A stretch of 64,000 bases of DNA from Gracilimonas sp034520725 (lineage in GTDB: Bacteria; Bacteroidota; Rhodothermia; Balneolales; Balneolaceae). A program made the translations under genes and the position numbers. Positions 15,455 to 24,733 of this stretch are shown here, piece after piece; the first letter of the stretch is position 1; each line of letters begins with the position of its first letter. Under the pieces are notes generated by a model. It was not told where the DNA came from. It did no database searches and saw only the letters and a list, made by a program, of their open reading frames with translations. Location: contig JAXHNH010000024.1 of the NCBI GenBank assembly GCA_034520725.1, positions 1 through 64,000 of the forward strand, written 5' to 3'.

Positions 15455-18440
15455 ATGAAAAGACATCAAGACATATTTACGACGACTGAAATGGACAGCC
15501 TAAGTGCAAGCCTGCTTAATGCACTTGACTCACATGTCGCCTTACTTGATGATCAGGGTACTATCATAGCCTATAATAAACAATGGAATAATTTCAGGGA
15601 AAGCCTGGAAAACACGTGGTGCCATCCGGGACTTGGTGTGAACATTTTGAAAAACCTGCAGGCCCCACTGGCTGACGGTAACGATTTCGCCCTTAGATTT
15701 TTAATTGGCATTAAAGAAGTACTGGGGCAGGAAGTAGCCTCTTTTGAGAGTAAGTGCTTCTTCAAAAATGTAGAAAATGACCAATACTGGTTTCAAGTTA
15801 AAGTTTCGCACTTGAATAACCAAAATGGCGCTATCATCATGTATGATGATATCAGTGATCAGATCAGGAGCACACGATATTTAAAGGAAACTCAGCAAAA
15901 ATTTGAGAGTCATTTTCACAATAGTTTATACGGCATTCTTGTAGCCGATGAAAACAAAGTGATCATTGAGGCCAATAAGGTTGCCTGTAATCTTCTGGAA
16001 ACAACCGTTGATGATATCACCTTTTCTAATCTTTCTAATTTCCTGAACCTGGATATGGACGCCGATGATCTCCAGAAGAAGATCAATCGCGACGGTAACG
16101 TGATCGGTGAAACTGAGATCACAACCGCTAATGGCCATACCATTCCGGTTGAAATGAGTGCCACCCTATTTAGAAATGAAGATGGGAAATACATTACAAG
16201 CTGGGCCTTTAATGACATTTCGGATAAGAAAACCACTGAAAAAGCACTAAGACAAACTGAACAGCAGTACAAGCTTCAATTTAACAATACCCTGGAAGGT
16301 AACATCATAGGCAGACCGAATGGACAGATGTTAAAGGTCAATCCGGCTGCCTGTGATATTCTGGGTTATACCGAAGAAGAACTTGAAGATAAGCATCGGG
16401 ATATTGTATTTGATGCTGAACATCCGTTGAACAAAGAGGCCCTTCAAAATAGACGAAAAGATGGAAGTTTTGTTGGTGAAGCAATTTTCACACATAAAGA
16501 AGGCCATCTTATTCCGGTTGAGGTAAGTAGTGTTATTTTTACCAGTGAGGATGGTGCAGAAAAAACCATCATTAACATCAAAGATATTTCGGAACGCTTA
16601 GTCTGTTCAGCAACAGCTCATAGAAGAGAAAGAATTTACTGAATCAGCTATATCCAGTCTTCCAACTGCCTTTATTGTTTTTTCTACTGACGGAGAAATG
16701 ATACGCTGGAACGATATTCTTGAGGAAGATCTGGGTTACAGCGCCAGAGAATTAGCCCGTAGCAATGTATTTAATCTGATTCATCCTGATGACAGATATA
16801 AGTTAAAAGACATTCTGAACGGAGAGCTTGTTGGCAAAAAAGTAAGTGTTGAGTTGCGGTGCATATCGAAAGATGGAATGGTCGTGAATTACCTGTACAA
16901 AGGCACTAGTTTTCAGCAACACGGTAAAACTTACATAGTTGGCGGTGGGCTAAACCAAAACGACTTCCTTGAAATTGAAAGTGAACGAAAACGAAACGCA
17001 GAACTGCTCACCCAGCTTTTCAATAACTCCCCCATAGGCATTGTTCTTATTGACGCTGATGGAAATATTCTAGATTCAAACAACAGTTTTGAAAAAACCT
17101 TTGAATACGGAAAAGAAGAGCTACAGAACCTGACCTTGGCAGAAGCCATTGTTCCTGATTTTATGGACAAACAGGCTCAAGCTTTTTCAACACAGGGATT
17201 TACCGGAGAATCAGTTTTCAAACTGAGGCTATACGAGTAACAAAGAATGGCAAAGAATTACCGGTACTGATCGGTGGAGTTCCTGTTGAAGTTGATGGAG
17301 AGGTCATTGCCATTTATGGCATGTACGTTGATATATCTGAGCGAAAGAAATTAGAGGATCAGATCCTCGACTTGCTGGAAACAGAGCAAAAAGCCAGGCT
17401 GCACATGCAGGACATGTTTGAAGAGGCACCAACTGCTATTGCGGTGCTAGAAGGGGAAGATCACAAATTCACATTTGTCAATGATAACTACAAGGAACTT
17501 ATCGGTAAGAGAAACGTAACAGGTAAGACGATCGACGAAGTTTCACCTGAACTAATTGATCAGGGCCTGACCAAAATGATCGATACCTGTTACAACGAAG
17601 GAAAAGCATTTACGTTCAACGAACGAGCCGTGTACTTCCGCAAAAAAGATAGCCTGGAAAAAGAAACCCACTACCTGAATTTTGTTTATAAACCACTCCA
17701 TAATGAATAGTGGAGATATCTATGGGATCTTTATTCAGGCCGTTGATGTGACTGAACAAGTGGAAGCCAGGAGTATGATCGAGAAATCACTTCATGAAAA
17801 AGAAACTCTACTGACTGAGGTACATCACCGGGTGAAGAACAATCTGGCGATCATATCCGGATTACTGGAACTTGAGATCATGAGCGTGAATGATGAGAGG
17901 ATCACTAAACACCTCCACTCCACTCAGTCCCGTATCAAGACCATTGCGAAAGTACATGAGCTGTTATATCAAAACGACAGCTTATCTCACGTTAGTTTCA
18001 AAGAATATATTGAAAGCGTACTCGGCAAGAACACCACCCTAATGAAAGGTGATAACCCACTTATATCAGATTTTGAGCTCGAGGAAGTGCACCTTAATGT
18101 GAATCAGGCTATTCCTGCCGGCATGCTGCTGAATGAGATCCTTGAGTACCTAAATGATGCGTGTACAGGATCTGAAGATAAACCTGAAGGCCAGATCTCT
18201 TTCAAGATGCGCCAAGAGGAAAACAACGTGATCATCGATCTATTTGACCCGATCCATCGGGTACTTGATTTCCAGAAAGCTGACTCAGGATTGAGAAATA
18301 CACTCCGAAACGAACTTATTGAAGTACTGTTAACGCAGATCTATGGAGACATTAAGATCACTGAAGGTGACCAAAGTATATTAACCGTCTCCTTTCCGAA
18401 AAGAGAAGCTAAAGGGCCTCATAATGCCTTATATAACTAG
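15455..18440 (+). pseudogene. Multi-PAS HisKA_2-type sensor kinase, three frameshifts
   Basis: Four frames join into one soluble kinase of about 990 codons. They are: 15455-~16620 (three PAS units ending IINIKDISER), then to ~17225 (PAS with IRWNDILEEDLGYS; PAS with ILDSNNSFEKTFEYG), then to ~17708 (IYGMYVDISERK; PAS with FTFVNDNYKELIG), and finally the HisKA_2 core LLTEVHHRVKNNLAIISGLLELE plus an HATPase-like end (GMLLNEILEYLNDAC). The second break fits loss of one A (TTCAAACTG for TTCAAAACTG). The third fits one extra T in GAATAGTGG. HisKA_2 kinases (HHRVKNNL) usually feed free-standing receivers. Here the HATPase motifs are weak, with no clear DxGxG. The breaks look like indel errors because the protein on both sides of each stays well conserved. 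Confidence 0.8.
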
Positions 18441-18458
18441 GAAAGGAGAATAAAATAC

Positions 18459-19697
18459 ATGTATTTACTAAAACAACATTACCACGATATCGTTGAAAAT
18501 GCTCCGATTCCGGCCAATGAAGCTGAAAGGCAGGCTAAACTTGAGGAATATGATATACTGGATACACTCCCTGAGGATGAGTTTGACTCCCTTGTTGAAC
18601 TGGCTGCCATGATCACCGGTTCCCCAATCTCTTTGATGAACCTTTTGTCTTTCGACAGGCAATGGACCAAGGCTGCCCATGGAATGGATATCGCATCCAG
18701 CCCTCGCTCAGAATCCGTTTGTCAATACACCATACTTGATGAAATTAATTTTGAGATAGAAGATCTAGCTGAGGATGAACGATTTTCTCACATGCCCTAT
18801 GTCAATAATGATCCAAATTTACGTTATTACAGTGGGTATCCGCTTCGAACGTCTGATGGGTACAATATTGGAGCCTTGTGTGTGATGGATACAACACCAA
18901 AGAAATTAACTAAAGAACAAAAGCGGGGACTTAAAACCATTGCCAACGAGATCATGGCAAGGCTTGAGCTAAAAAAGAAACAGCTTGAACTGAAACAACT
19001 TAATAAGGAGAAGGACCACTTCCTTCGTGCTGTAAATCATGATATAAAAAGTCCGCTGAACGGTATCGTCAGTTCTGCCCATTATTTGCAAAATTTATGG
19101 GAGGGAGATAAAGAAGAATTGAGCCAGATCTTGTCAATGATAGAACTGAGCGGGAGGAAATTAATTAACTACACCAGTGAATTAGTTACTAACTCTATGG
19201 AACAAGGTGAAACAAAGCTCATTCTTGATGAAGTTGAGATCGAAGATCTGATCCAGGATCTCATCGATATATATAATCCACTTGCAAACGCCAAAGGGGT
19301 TAATATCGGCACTTTCTTCAGTACACCGGGTACATTTCATCTGGATAGTGAGAAATTCAAACTCGTTGTGAGCAACCTTATATCTAATGCACTAAAATTT
19401 TGCCGTGACGGCGATAACATCACTCTGGATATGAAGATATCGGGTACTGAGGATAAGACGCTTTACATCTATGTGTCAGACACGGGTATTGGAATCCCTG
19501 CTGAGTTCCTGCCAAATATCTTTAAAAAGAAAAAAGAACACCAACGTCAGGGAACCAAAGGTGAGATAAGTACTGGAATGGGTCTTCCGATCGTTAAGAA
19601 GTATGTGGAACTCCACAATGGTGAGATAAAAGTTGAAAGCATTGAAGGAATGGGAACCACCTTCCACATTAACATCCCTGAAAATCTACCCGGATAA
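18459..19697 (+). CDS. GAF-domain histidine kinase
   Basis: 412 aa; a good ribosome-binding site (GGAAAGGAG) lies about 9 nt before the ATG, unusual in this window. Residues about 25-170 are a GAF domain of the type in which EAERQAKLEEYDILDTLPEDEFD is followed by CQYTI and GYPLRTSDGYNIGALCVMD. A short coiled linker (KKKQLELKQLNKEK) leads to HisKA with FLRAVNHDIKSPLNGI (H194; the usual SHELRTPL is changed). The HATPase has NLISNALKFCRDG, VSDTGIGIP and STGMGLPIVKKYVELHNGEIKV. It lacks membrane helices, so it is cytosolic. It starts 18 nt after the frameshifted kinase and ends the plus-strand sensory run. Its own regulator is not evident. Confidence 0.9.
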   Translation: MYLLKQHYHDIVENAPIPANEAERQAKLEEYDILDTLPEDEFDSLVELAAMITGSPISLMNLLSFDRQWTKAAHGMDIASSPRSESVCQYTILDEINFEIEDLAEDERFSHMPYVNNDPNLRYYSGYPLRTSDGYNIGALCVMDTTPKKLTKEQKRGLKTIANEIMARLELKKKQLELKQLNKEKDHFLRAVNHDIKSPLNGIVSSAHYLQNLWEGDKEELSQILSMIELSGRKLINYTSELVTNSMEQGETKLILDEVEIEDLIQDLIDIYNPLANAKGVNIGTFFSTPGTFHLDSEKFKLVVSNLISNALKFCRDGDNITLDMKISGTEDKTLYIYVSDTGIGIPAEFLPNIFKKKKEHQRQGTKGEISTGMGLPIVKKYVELHNGEIKVESIEGMGTTFHINIPENLPG

Positions 19698-19726
19698 GAA
19701 TTTCATTTGTACCCCGAAAACCCCAG

Positions 19727-19756
19727 GAGTCGCTCCCTGATACGGAGCGGCTCTCA
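19727..19756. terminator. Bidirectional terminator hairpin, unit 1
   Basis: GAGTCGCTCC, loop CTGATAC, GGAGCGGCTC, with a T-run (ATTTTTC) on the plus side, downstream of the GAF kinase. Confidence 0.75.
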
Positions 19757-19858
19757 TTTTTCTACAAATTACTGAGCTTTATTTAGCACGATCTCTGTCA
19801 GCTTCTGCTCAAGTTTTACAGGATTGATAAGACTTTCATTTGTACCCCGAAAAACCCA

Positions 19859-19897
19859 AGAGTCGCTTCCTGATACGGAGCGGCTCTTATTTTTTCT
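19859..19897. terminator. Bidirectional terminator hairpin, unit 2
   Basis: AGAGTCGCTTCC TGATAC GGAGCGGCTCT followed by TATTTTTTC. Serves the minus-strand hybrid kinase (stop at 19903) and the plus-strand GAF kinase. Confidence 0.75.
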
Positions 19898-19902
19898 ACA
19901 AA

Positions 19903-21753
19903 TTACTGAGCTTTATTTAGCATGATCTGTGCCAGCTTCTGCTCTAGTTCTGCAGGGTTAAAAGGTTTAGTCACAAAATCATTCATGCCGGCAGCATACA
20001 CATGTTCACGCACTTCCTTTAAGGCCGCGGCTGTTAGTGCAACAATAGGAACTTTACGCTTATATGGATCATCTAGCTTCCTGATGCGTTCTGTAGCCTC
20101 ATAGCCATCCATTTCAGGCATTTGAAGATCCATCAGGATCATATCAAAGTTTGATTCCTGTATAGCTTCTACTGCTTCCCTGCCATTATTCACAACCTTC
20201 ATATCCACTTCCCAACGTTCCAGGAATCGTTTCATCACTTTTTGATTCACCAGGTTATCTTCTGCCAATAAGATCTTCATTCCTTTCAGAAGACTTACAT
20301 CATGGTCTTTCTTTTGGGCGCCATTTTTTCCTAAATCAACATCTTCTGCAATACCGAATTCAAGTTCGACAGTAAAGGTACTACCCACTCCTTCTTCACT
20401 TTCTACAGTGATCTCACCGCCCTGCAGTTCCGTCAGTTGTTTACTGATTGTAAGTCCCAATCCTGTACCGCCAAACAATCTCTTTGTATTTTGACTGGCC
20501 TGTGTAAAGCTGTCAAATATCGTGTCAATACGTTCTTTATCTATACCAATTCCGGTATCAGTTATAGTGAACTGAAGTTTAGCAGTTTCAGTATCATGAT
20601 CTTTTGCACTAACTACGAGTTTTACTTCACCTTCCTCAGTAAATTTGAGGGCATTACTGAATAAGTTATTTAGGATCTGTGTGAGCCGTGCCGGGTCGCC
20701 AACCAAGCGGCTTGGGACATTTTCTTCTATCTTTACCTCCAGGTTGATCCCTTTGTTCTTGGCAGTGATTCTGAAACTTTCAAGGATAACATTTACCAGG
20801 TTTTCCAGGTCAAACTCTATATTCTCAAACTCGATCCTGCCGGCTTCAATCTTAGAGAAATCCAGCACGTCATCTATCAGTGACAACAATGTTTTACCCG
20901 AAAAATCCAGAATATTTATTGGTTCAAGCTGATCTTTTCTTGGGTCATCCTGCTTTAACAAATGGGTCATTCCAAGTATTGCATTCATAGGAGTCCTGAT
21001 CTCGTGACTCATCGTAGCTAAAAACTCGGACTTAGCCTTCGTACTTTTTTCTAATTCAGTTGTAGTTTCTTCCAACTGATTGATGTAATTCTCCAGTTTC
21101 TCCTGCTTTACGCTCAGCTCTTCGTTGAGTTCTTTTTCTTTCTTAAGAAGTTCCAGAGTTTGTTGTTCAGCATTCTCCTTGAATTGAGAAAAGGTATTAA
21201 AGATCAGCCATGTGGTTACGAAAGAACCGGTCAATACAGCCCATCGGACAAGCGAAAAGCCACTGGCTGACATGTTAATTCTTTCAAAAATAATGTAATC
21301 CAAAATGAAATAAGATAATATCGACAAGAGGATACCGATATTTCGAAAGTGTATCTGAGTATTATCAAATAACAGAATGGATAATCCCATCGCAGGAATA
21401 AAGAAAGCCTGGATCATCGCATCATCTCCAAATACGGAACTCAGGATGATGATCCCGATATCAGCGTAAGCGATAAGAAGAATCTTGGAAGCCTTTTCAA
21501 AACCCTGCCTGGCTAACAATGGAATCAACAGGAAGGCAATAGCTTCAGACAGGAAAAACCAGGTTAAGGATACTGATTCATTGATCTGAAAGGCAACAAG
21601 AAAAAGAATAGATACACCGGCAAGAAAGAAAGAAACGGAGTTGAGAATAGACATACTGGCTTTAGACCCAATAACCTCATTTTCGGTTCTCAGGTCCTTT
21701 CCCAGAGCAATATCTGAGATTCCAGTCAAAGAAAACTTTTTACTCATATCCAT
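19903..21753 (-). CDS. Membrane hybrid histidine kinase with C-terminal receiver
   Basis: 616 aa. Residues about 30-205 contain five to six hydrophobic helices (SVSFFLAGVSILFLVAF, WFFLSEAIAFLLIPLLA, AYADIGIIILSSVF and others), a 7TM-like or MASE-like sensor. Then come a coiled coil (205-240), HisKA with FLATMSHEIRTPMNAILGMTHLL (H250), HATPase (NNLFSNALKFTEEG, FTITDTGIGID, LFGGTGLGLTISKQL), and a receiver with ILLAEDNLVNQKV, phospho-acceptor D542 (MILMDLQMPEMDGYEA) and FVTKPF. All catalytic residues are present. It has no HPt or DNA-binding domain, so the phosphoryl group must go to a protein elsewhere or the receiver acts as a sink. It faces the plus-strand kinase run. Confidence 0.92.
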   Translation of the reverse strand: MDMSKKFSLTGISDIALGKDLRTENEVIGSKASMSILNSVSFFLAGVSILFLVAFQINESVSLTWFFLSEAIAFLLIPLLARQGFEKASKILLIAYADIGIIILSSVFGDDAMIQAFFIPAMGLSILLFDNTQIHFRNIGILLSILSYFILDYIIFERINMSASGFSLVRWAVLTGSFVTTWLIFNTFSQFKENAEQQTLELLKKEKELNEELSVKQEKLENYINQLEETTTELEKSTKAKSEFLATMSHEIRTPMNAILGMTHLLKQDDPRKDQLEPINILDFSGKTLLSLIDDVLDFSKIEAGRIEFENIEFDLENLVNVILESFRITAKNKGINLEVKIEENVPSRLVGDPARLTQILNNLFSNALKFTEEGEVKLVVSAKDHDTETAKLQFTITDTGIGIDKERIDTIFDSFTQASQNTKRLFGGTGLGLTISKQLTELQGGEITVESEEGVGSTFTVELEFGIAEDVDLGKNGAQKKDHDVSLLKGMKILLAEDNLVNQKVMKRFLERWEVDMKVVNNGREAVEAIQESNFDMILMDLQMPEMDGYEATERIRKLDDPYKRKVPIVALTAAALKEVREHVYAAGMNDFVTKPFNPAELEQKLAQIMLNKAQ

Positions 21754-21808
21754 AATTCTTCCAATTAGGACATGAAGTAAAGCAAATTACACAAATCTAA
21801 CAATTAGA

Positions 21809-22237
21809 TTACGATAACGTTTCACTGGACTTAAAGGCCATAGCATAGATCTTCATCTGCTTGATCATAGAGGCTAATCCATTTGCGCGGGTGGGGGAAA
21901 GATGACTTGACATGCCAATTTTTTCAATGAACTCAGGCTTGGTGTTCAAGATCACATCAGGTTTTCTCTCGGAATAAAACCGGATCATCAGTGAAACCAA
22001 TCCCTTGGTTATGGCAGCATCACTATCAGCGTTGAAGATGACCTTTCCATCTTCCATTTTAGCTGTCAGCCAAACCTGACTCTGGCACCCCTTAACCAAG
22101 TTCTCCTCAGTTCTATCTTTATCAGAAAGTGGATCTAATTTTGTGCCAAGTTTGATGATATACTTATATCTTTCCTGCCAGTCCTGCAGAAGCTCAAATT
22201 CTCTTACGATCCTGTCTTCAGTTTCCTTTATATCCAT
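21809..22237 (-). CDS. sufE: SufE-family sulfur acceptor
   Basis: 142 aa, the usual SufE length. It receives persulfide sulfur from a cysteine desulfurase (SufS) on a conserved cysteine and passes it to the SufBCD scaffold for Fe-S assembly. C51 in LVKGCQSQVWL is that residue. Other family features are KLDPLSDKDRTEENLV upstream and GLVSLMIRFYSERKPDVI, then IGMSSHLSPTRANGLASMIKQMK. It stands alone between two signalling genes, not beside other suf genes, which is common outside Proteobacteria. It ends 55 nt before the hybrid kinase start. Cytosolic. Confidence 0.92.
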   Translation of the reverse strand: MDIKETEDRIVREFELLQDWQERYKYIIKLGTKLDPLSDKDRTEENLVKGCQSQVWLTAKMEDGKVIFNADSDAAITKGLVSLMIRFYSERKPDVILNTKPEFIEKIGMSSHLSPTRANGLASMIKQMKIYAMAFKSSETLS

Positions 22238-22278
22238 TTTTATTTTAAATATACGGGTTCATCTATCCCATGAAAAGA

Positions 22279-22302
22279 AAAAGCCCGAATAATCGGGCTT
22301 TT
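22279..22302. terminator. Terminator between the PAS protein and sufE
   Basis: AAAAGCCCGA ATAA TCGGGCTTTT, a perfect stem with A/T flanks on both sides. It lies downstream of the PAS protein (minus) and upstream of sufE. Confidence 0.85.
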
Positions 22303-22325
22303 ATGGAAGGAAATCTAAAAGTGCC

Positions 22326-23603
22326 CTACTCTTCAACTTCAAGCTCTATCATAGCAACACTTTTCACGCTTTCAACCTCCTTGCCGTTTACGCCGTAATC
22401 CGGCTTAAACGATTGAACAACAGAAATGTAACTTCCGTCAGATGTTTTATACCTGCAATTAACGCTGGTAGATTGACCTTCAAAAGCTTTTTCTAATGCT
22501 CTTTCAACATCATGCAGGTCATCAGCATGAACTGCGTTCTTCACACCGCTTTTAATGACAGCATCAGGATCAAGGCCCGTAATGGTTGCATATCCTTCCG
22601 ATACATACTTACAACCGGTTTGGCCGTCATTTTTGATCACAAATCGTAGAATAAATTCATCTTTCTTTTCTACGATATTTTCCAGGTTTTTTTTCTTCTT
22701 CTTGAGAGTCTCAATGATTCTATCTCTCAGAGATAAATTGTCGAAGTGAATTCTGATGATGGTTTCTTCATTAGTCACAAAATAATTCACATCCCCTTCC
22801 AGCCTAACAGTTTCACCGTCTTTCTGGATAAATTCCCATGGATATGGATTTTCCTCTAGATTTTCAGGATTAAAATCAGCAAAGAGTTTTTTCAACTCAT
22901 CTTTGTCATTATCAACTACAAGATCCCAAACCTTAACAGTTTTAAGTTCGTCTGCATCATATCCAAGTAGATTTTTGAATGAACTATTTGAAGAAATGAT
23001 ATTACCCTGAACATCAAGATCAACAAAGGTTTTTTTAGATTCTTCAACAAGGTTGTCAAAATCAAGATTCGCATCGAATACCACCTTGCTGGTTTCTTTT
23101 CGATCAGTGATATCTCTCTGATATGAAACCCAATGAGTGATCTCACCATTTCTATTTGTCAATGGGTGAATATCCCACTGATTAATAAACTCACTGCCGT
23201 CCTTTTTGTAATTAACTGTGTGACCAAAAAATGCCTGACCTTCTATCAATCTCTCCTTCAGGCGATCCAGAACATGTCTGTCAGTTTTTTCACCCTGCAG
23301 CATTCGAGGTGTTTTGCCAATAGCTTCCTCTTTAGTATAACCGGTCATTTTGGTAAAGCCATCGTTCACATAAACAATTCTTGGCCCCGGCTTTTCAAGA
23401 TCCAGATCCGTGATCAAAATGGAATCATAATCATGTTTAATTGCCTGCTCGAGAAGTGAAAGCTGCTGGTTTACTTTCACATATCTGCTTTCTAATTCAG
23501 TATAGAGCTCTTTAAGTTTCGAGAAGGAAGCCTCGTCTTTGCTACATTGTTTTAGCTGATCTAAAATCTTTTGGTCCATTACTACATTATTTAATTGATC
23601 CAA
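22326..23603 (-). CDS. PAS-only signalling protein (LOV-like first PAS without the photoactive Cys)
   Basis: 425 aa, starting MDQLNNVVMDQKILDQ. A helical N-terminus (to about 65) is followed by a PAS/PAC unit (about 65-175) with IVYVNDGFTKMTGYTKEEAIGKTPRMLQGEKT and WDIHPLTNRNGEITHWVSYQRDIT. This resembles LOV domains closely, but the GRNCRFLQG cysteine position is proline, so flavin-cysteine photochemistry is not possible. Two further PAS units follow: about 185-290 (NIISSNSSFKNLLGYD), then after a KKKKKNLENIV helix about 310-420 (GYATITGLDPD, YKTSDGSYISVVQSF). No kinase, cyclase or DNA-binding domain is present. It may act by protein contact with one of the neighbouring kinases (inference from position). 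Confidence 0.8.
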   Translation of the reverse strand: MDQLNNVVMDQKILDQLKQCSKDEASFSKLKELYTELESRYVKVNQQLSLLEQAIKHDYDSILITDLDLEKPGPRIVYVNDGFTKMTGYTKEEAIGKTPRMLQGEKTDRHVLDRLKERLIEGQAFFGHTVNYKKDGSEFINQWDIHPLTNRNGEITHWVSYQRDITDRKETSKVVFDANLDFDNLVEESKKTFVDLDVQGNIISSNSSFKNLLGYDADELKTVKVWDLVVDNDKDELKKLFADFNPENLEENPYPWEFIQKDGETVRLEGDVNYFVTNEETIIRIHFDNLSLRDRIIETLKKKKKNLENIVEKKDEFILRFVIKNDGQTGCKYVSEGYATITGLDPDAVIKSGVKNAVHADDLHDVERALEKAFEGQSTSVNCRYKTSDGSYISVVQSFKPDYGVNGKEVESVKSVAMIELEVEE

Positions 23604-23696
23604 GGGTCTTATCTGCCAAATTAAAACTCTGTAAGTAGTGACATCATTCCAAAATATTGAAAATAATTCCTTATATACTACTACATTAATAATAGC

Positions 23697-24095
23697 ATGA
23701 TAAAGTTTGTACAGACAGCGCTTATTATGGCATTACCGTTTATCATAGGGTGCTCAATGTTAAAGAAAAACCCACCAAAGATGAAACCTGAAATGATCTT
23801 AGTTGAGTGCGGATCATTTTAATGGGTGATGTTATAAATACAACCAATTCTAATGCCCTTCCCATTCACGAAGTAACATTAGGTGATTTTTATATTGGCA
23901 AGTTTGAGGTCACTTTTCAACAGTATGATGAATTTGCCTTAAAAACTGGAAACAAATCAAACATTCTGGCGGATAGGCACTTATGATCTGATGATCCATA
24001 ATGATGTCGGGTTTCGGTGTGCCATTTCCCGGGAAGAGCTTAACAATCAAGGCCTGTTTAACGGATTGTTCCGGTTTGGAGAAAAGATACCTTAA
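23697..24095 (+). pseudogene. Formylglycine-generating-enzyme-type (SUMF1) lipoprotein, internal deletion and frameshift
   Basis: From ATG 23697 a lipoprotein signal is seen (IMALPFIIGC with lipobox Cys), then MKPEMILVECGSF. One T is missing from a T-run at about 23820, after which the frame resumes LMGDVINTTNSNALPIHEVTLGDFYIGKFEVTFQQYDEFA. This is the N-terminal half of an FGE-sulfatase domain. At about 23970-23990 the sequence jumps to HNDVGFRCAISREEL, the C-terminal GFRCA end of the same domain. Roughly 150 central codons are absent. The gene is therefore truly degraded and not merely miscalled. These proteins commonly accompany gliding/secretion or sulfatase systems in Bacteroidota. No such genes are nearby. 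Confidence 0.8.
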
Positions 24096-24106
24096 CCGAA
24101 ACCATT

Positions 24107-24311
24107 GCTTGATTATTTATTCCAACACCCGGATCGCAGTTCGGTCATTCGGTCCATCGGTGATTCGCAGTTCAGCTCTTCTTGATTAACGATTCACCGA
24201 ACGACCGATAGATCGAGGGACCGATTTATTTATTCCAAGGATTAGATATTTAAATCCCCGAACTGACTAACATACCCAACATACAGGGAATAGATTTTCT
24301 CGAAATACTAA
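24107..24311. repeat. 205-bp direct repeat, copy 1
   Basis: Begins GCTTGATTATTTATTCCA and ends TTCTCGAAATACTAAA; almost base-for-base the same as 24463-24667 (one difference seen at about 24126). Inside, CGGTCATTCGGT and ACCGAACGACCG form long hairpin arms. Confidence 0.9.
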
Positions 24312-24462
24312 AACCCGGGTCGAAAACGACACCATTCTGTACTAAAAGTGCAGAGGTTTGGGGTGGGACTGAAAGTCTCGCTCTCTTCACCGGTAGGGTA
24401 ATCCTGATCCGCCGCTTTCCTGAAAAGTACCTCGTCTTTTGCAAAACACAAAACTGAACCAT

Positions 24463-24667
24463 GCTTGATTATTTATTCCAGCACCCGGATCGCAGTTCGG
24501 TCATTCGGTCCATCGGTGATTCGCAGTTCAGCTCTTCTTGATTAACGATTCACCGAACGACCGATAGATCGAGGGACCGATTTATTTATTCCAAGGATTA
24601 GATATTTAAATCCCCGAACTGACTAACATACCCAACATACAGGGAATAGATTTTCTCGAAATACTAA
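24463..24667. repeat. 205-bp direct repeat, copy 2
   Basis: A second copy 356 bp from the first, after a 151-bp spacer with no recognisable gene. Beyond 24667 similarity continues after a short palindromic insertion (AGTGCTGCACTTTA) relative to copy 1. The high identity points to recent duplication or gene conversion. Confidence 0.9.
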
Positions 24668-24698
24668 AGTGCTGCACTTTAAACCCTGGGGTGAAAAT

Positions 24699-24724
24699 AA
24701 AAAGGGGGCCGAAGCCCCCTTTTT
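24699..24724. terminator. Terminator after acyl-CoA dehydrogenase
   Basis: AAAAAGGGGGC CGAA GCCCCCTTTTT, a perfect GC-rich stem, just beyond the stop of the minus-strand dehydrogenase (24734). Confidence 0.9.
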
Positions 24725-24733
24725 CTCACTCAC

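Larger units (their letters stand above)
19701..19966. repeat. 133-bp tandem duplication of a convergent terminator plus kinase 3' end
   Basis: The block starting TTTCATTTGTACCCCGAAAA at 19701 recurs at 19834, a period of 133 bp. Each unit contains the terminator hairpin and TACAAATTACTGAGCTTTAT followed by sequence matching the last ~20 codons of the hybrid kinase. In the second unit this is the real gene end (19903 onward); in the first it is a diverged, orphan copy. Confidence 0.85.
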
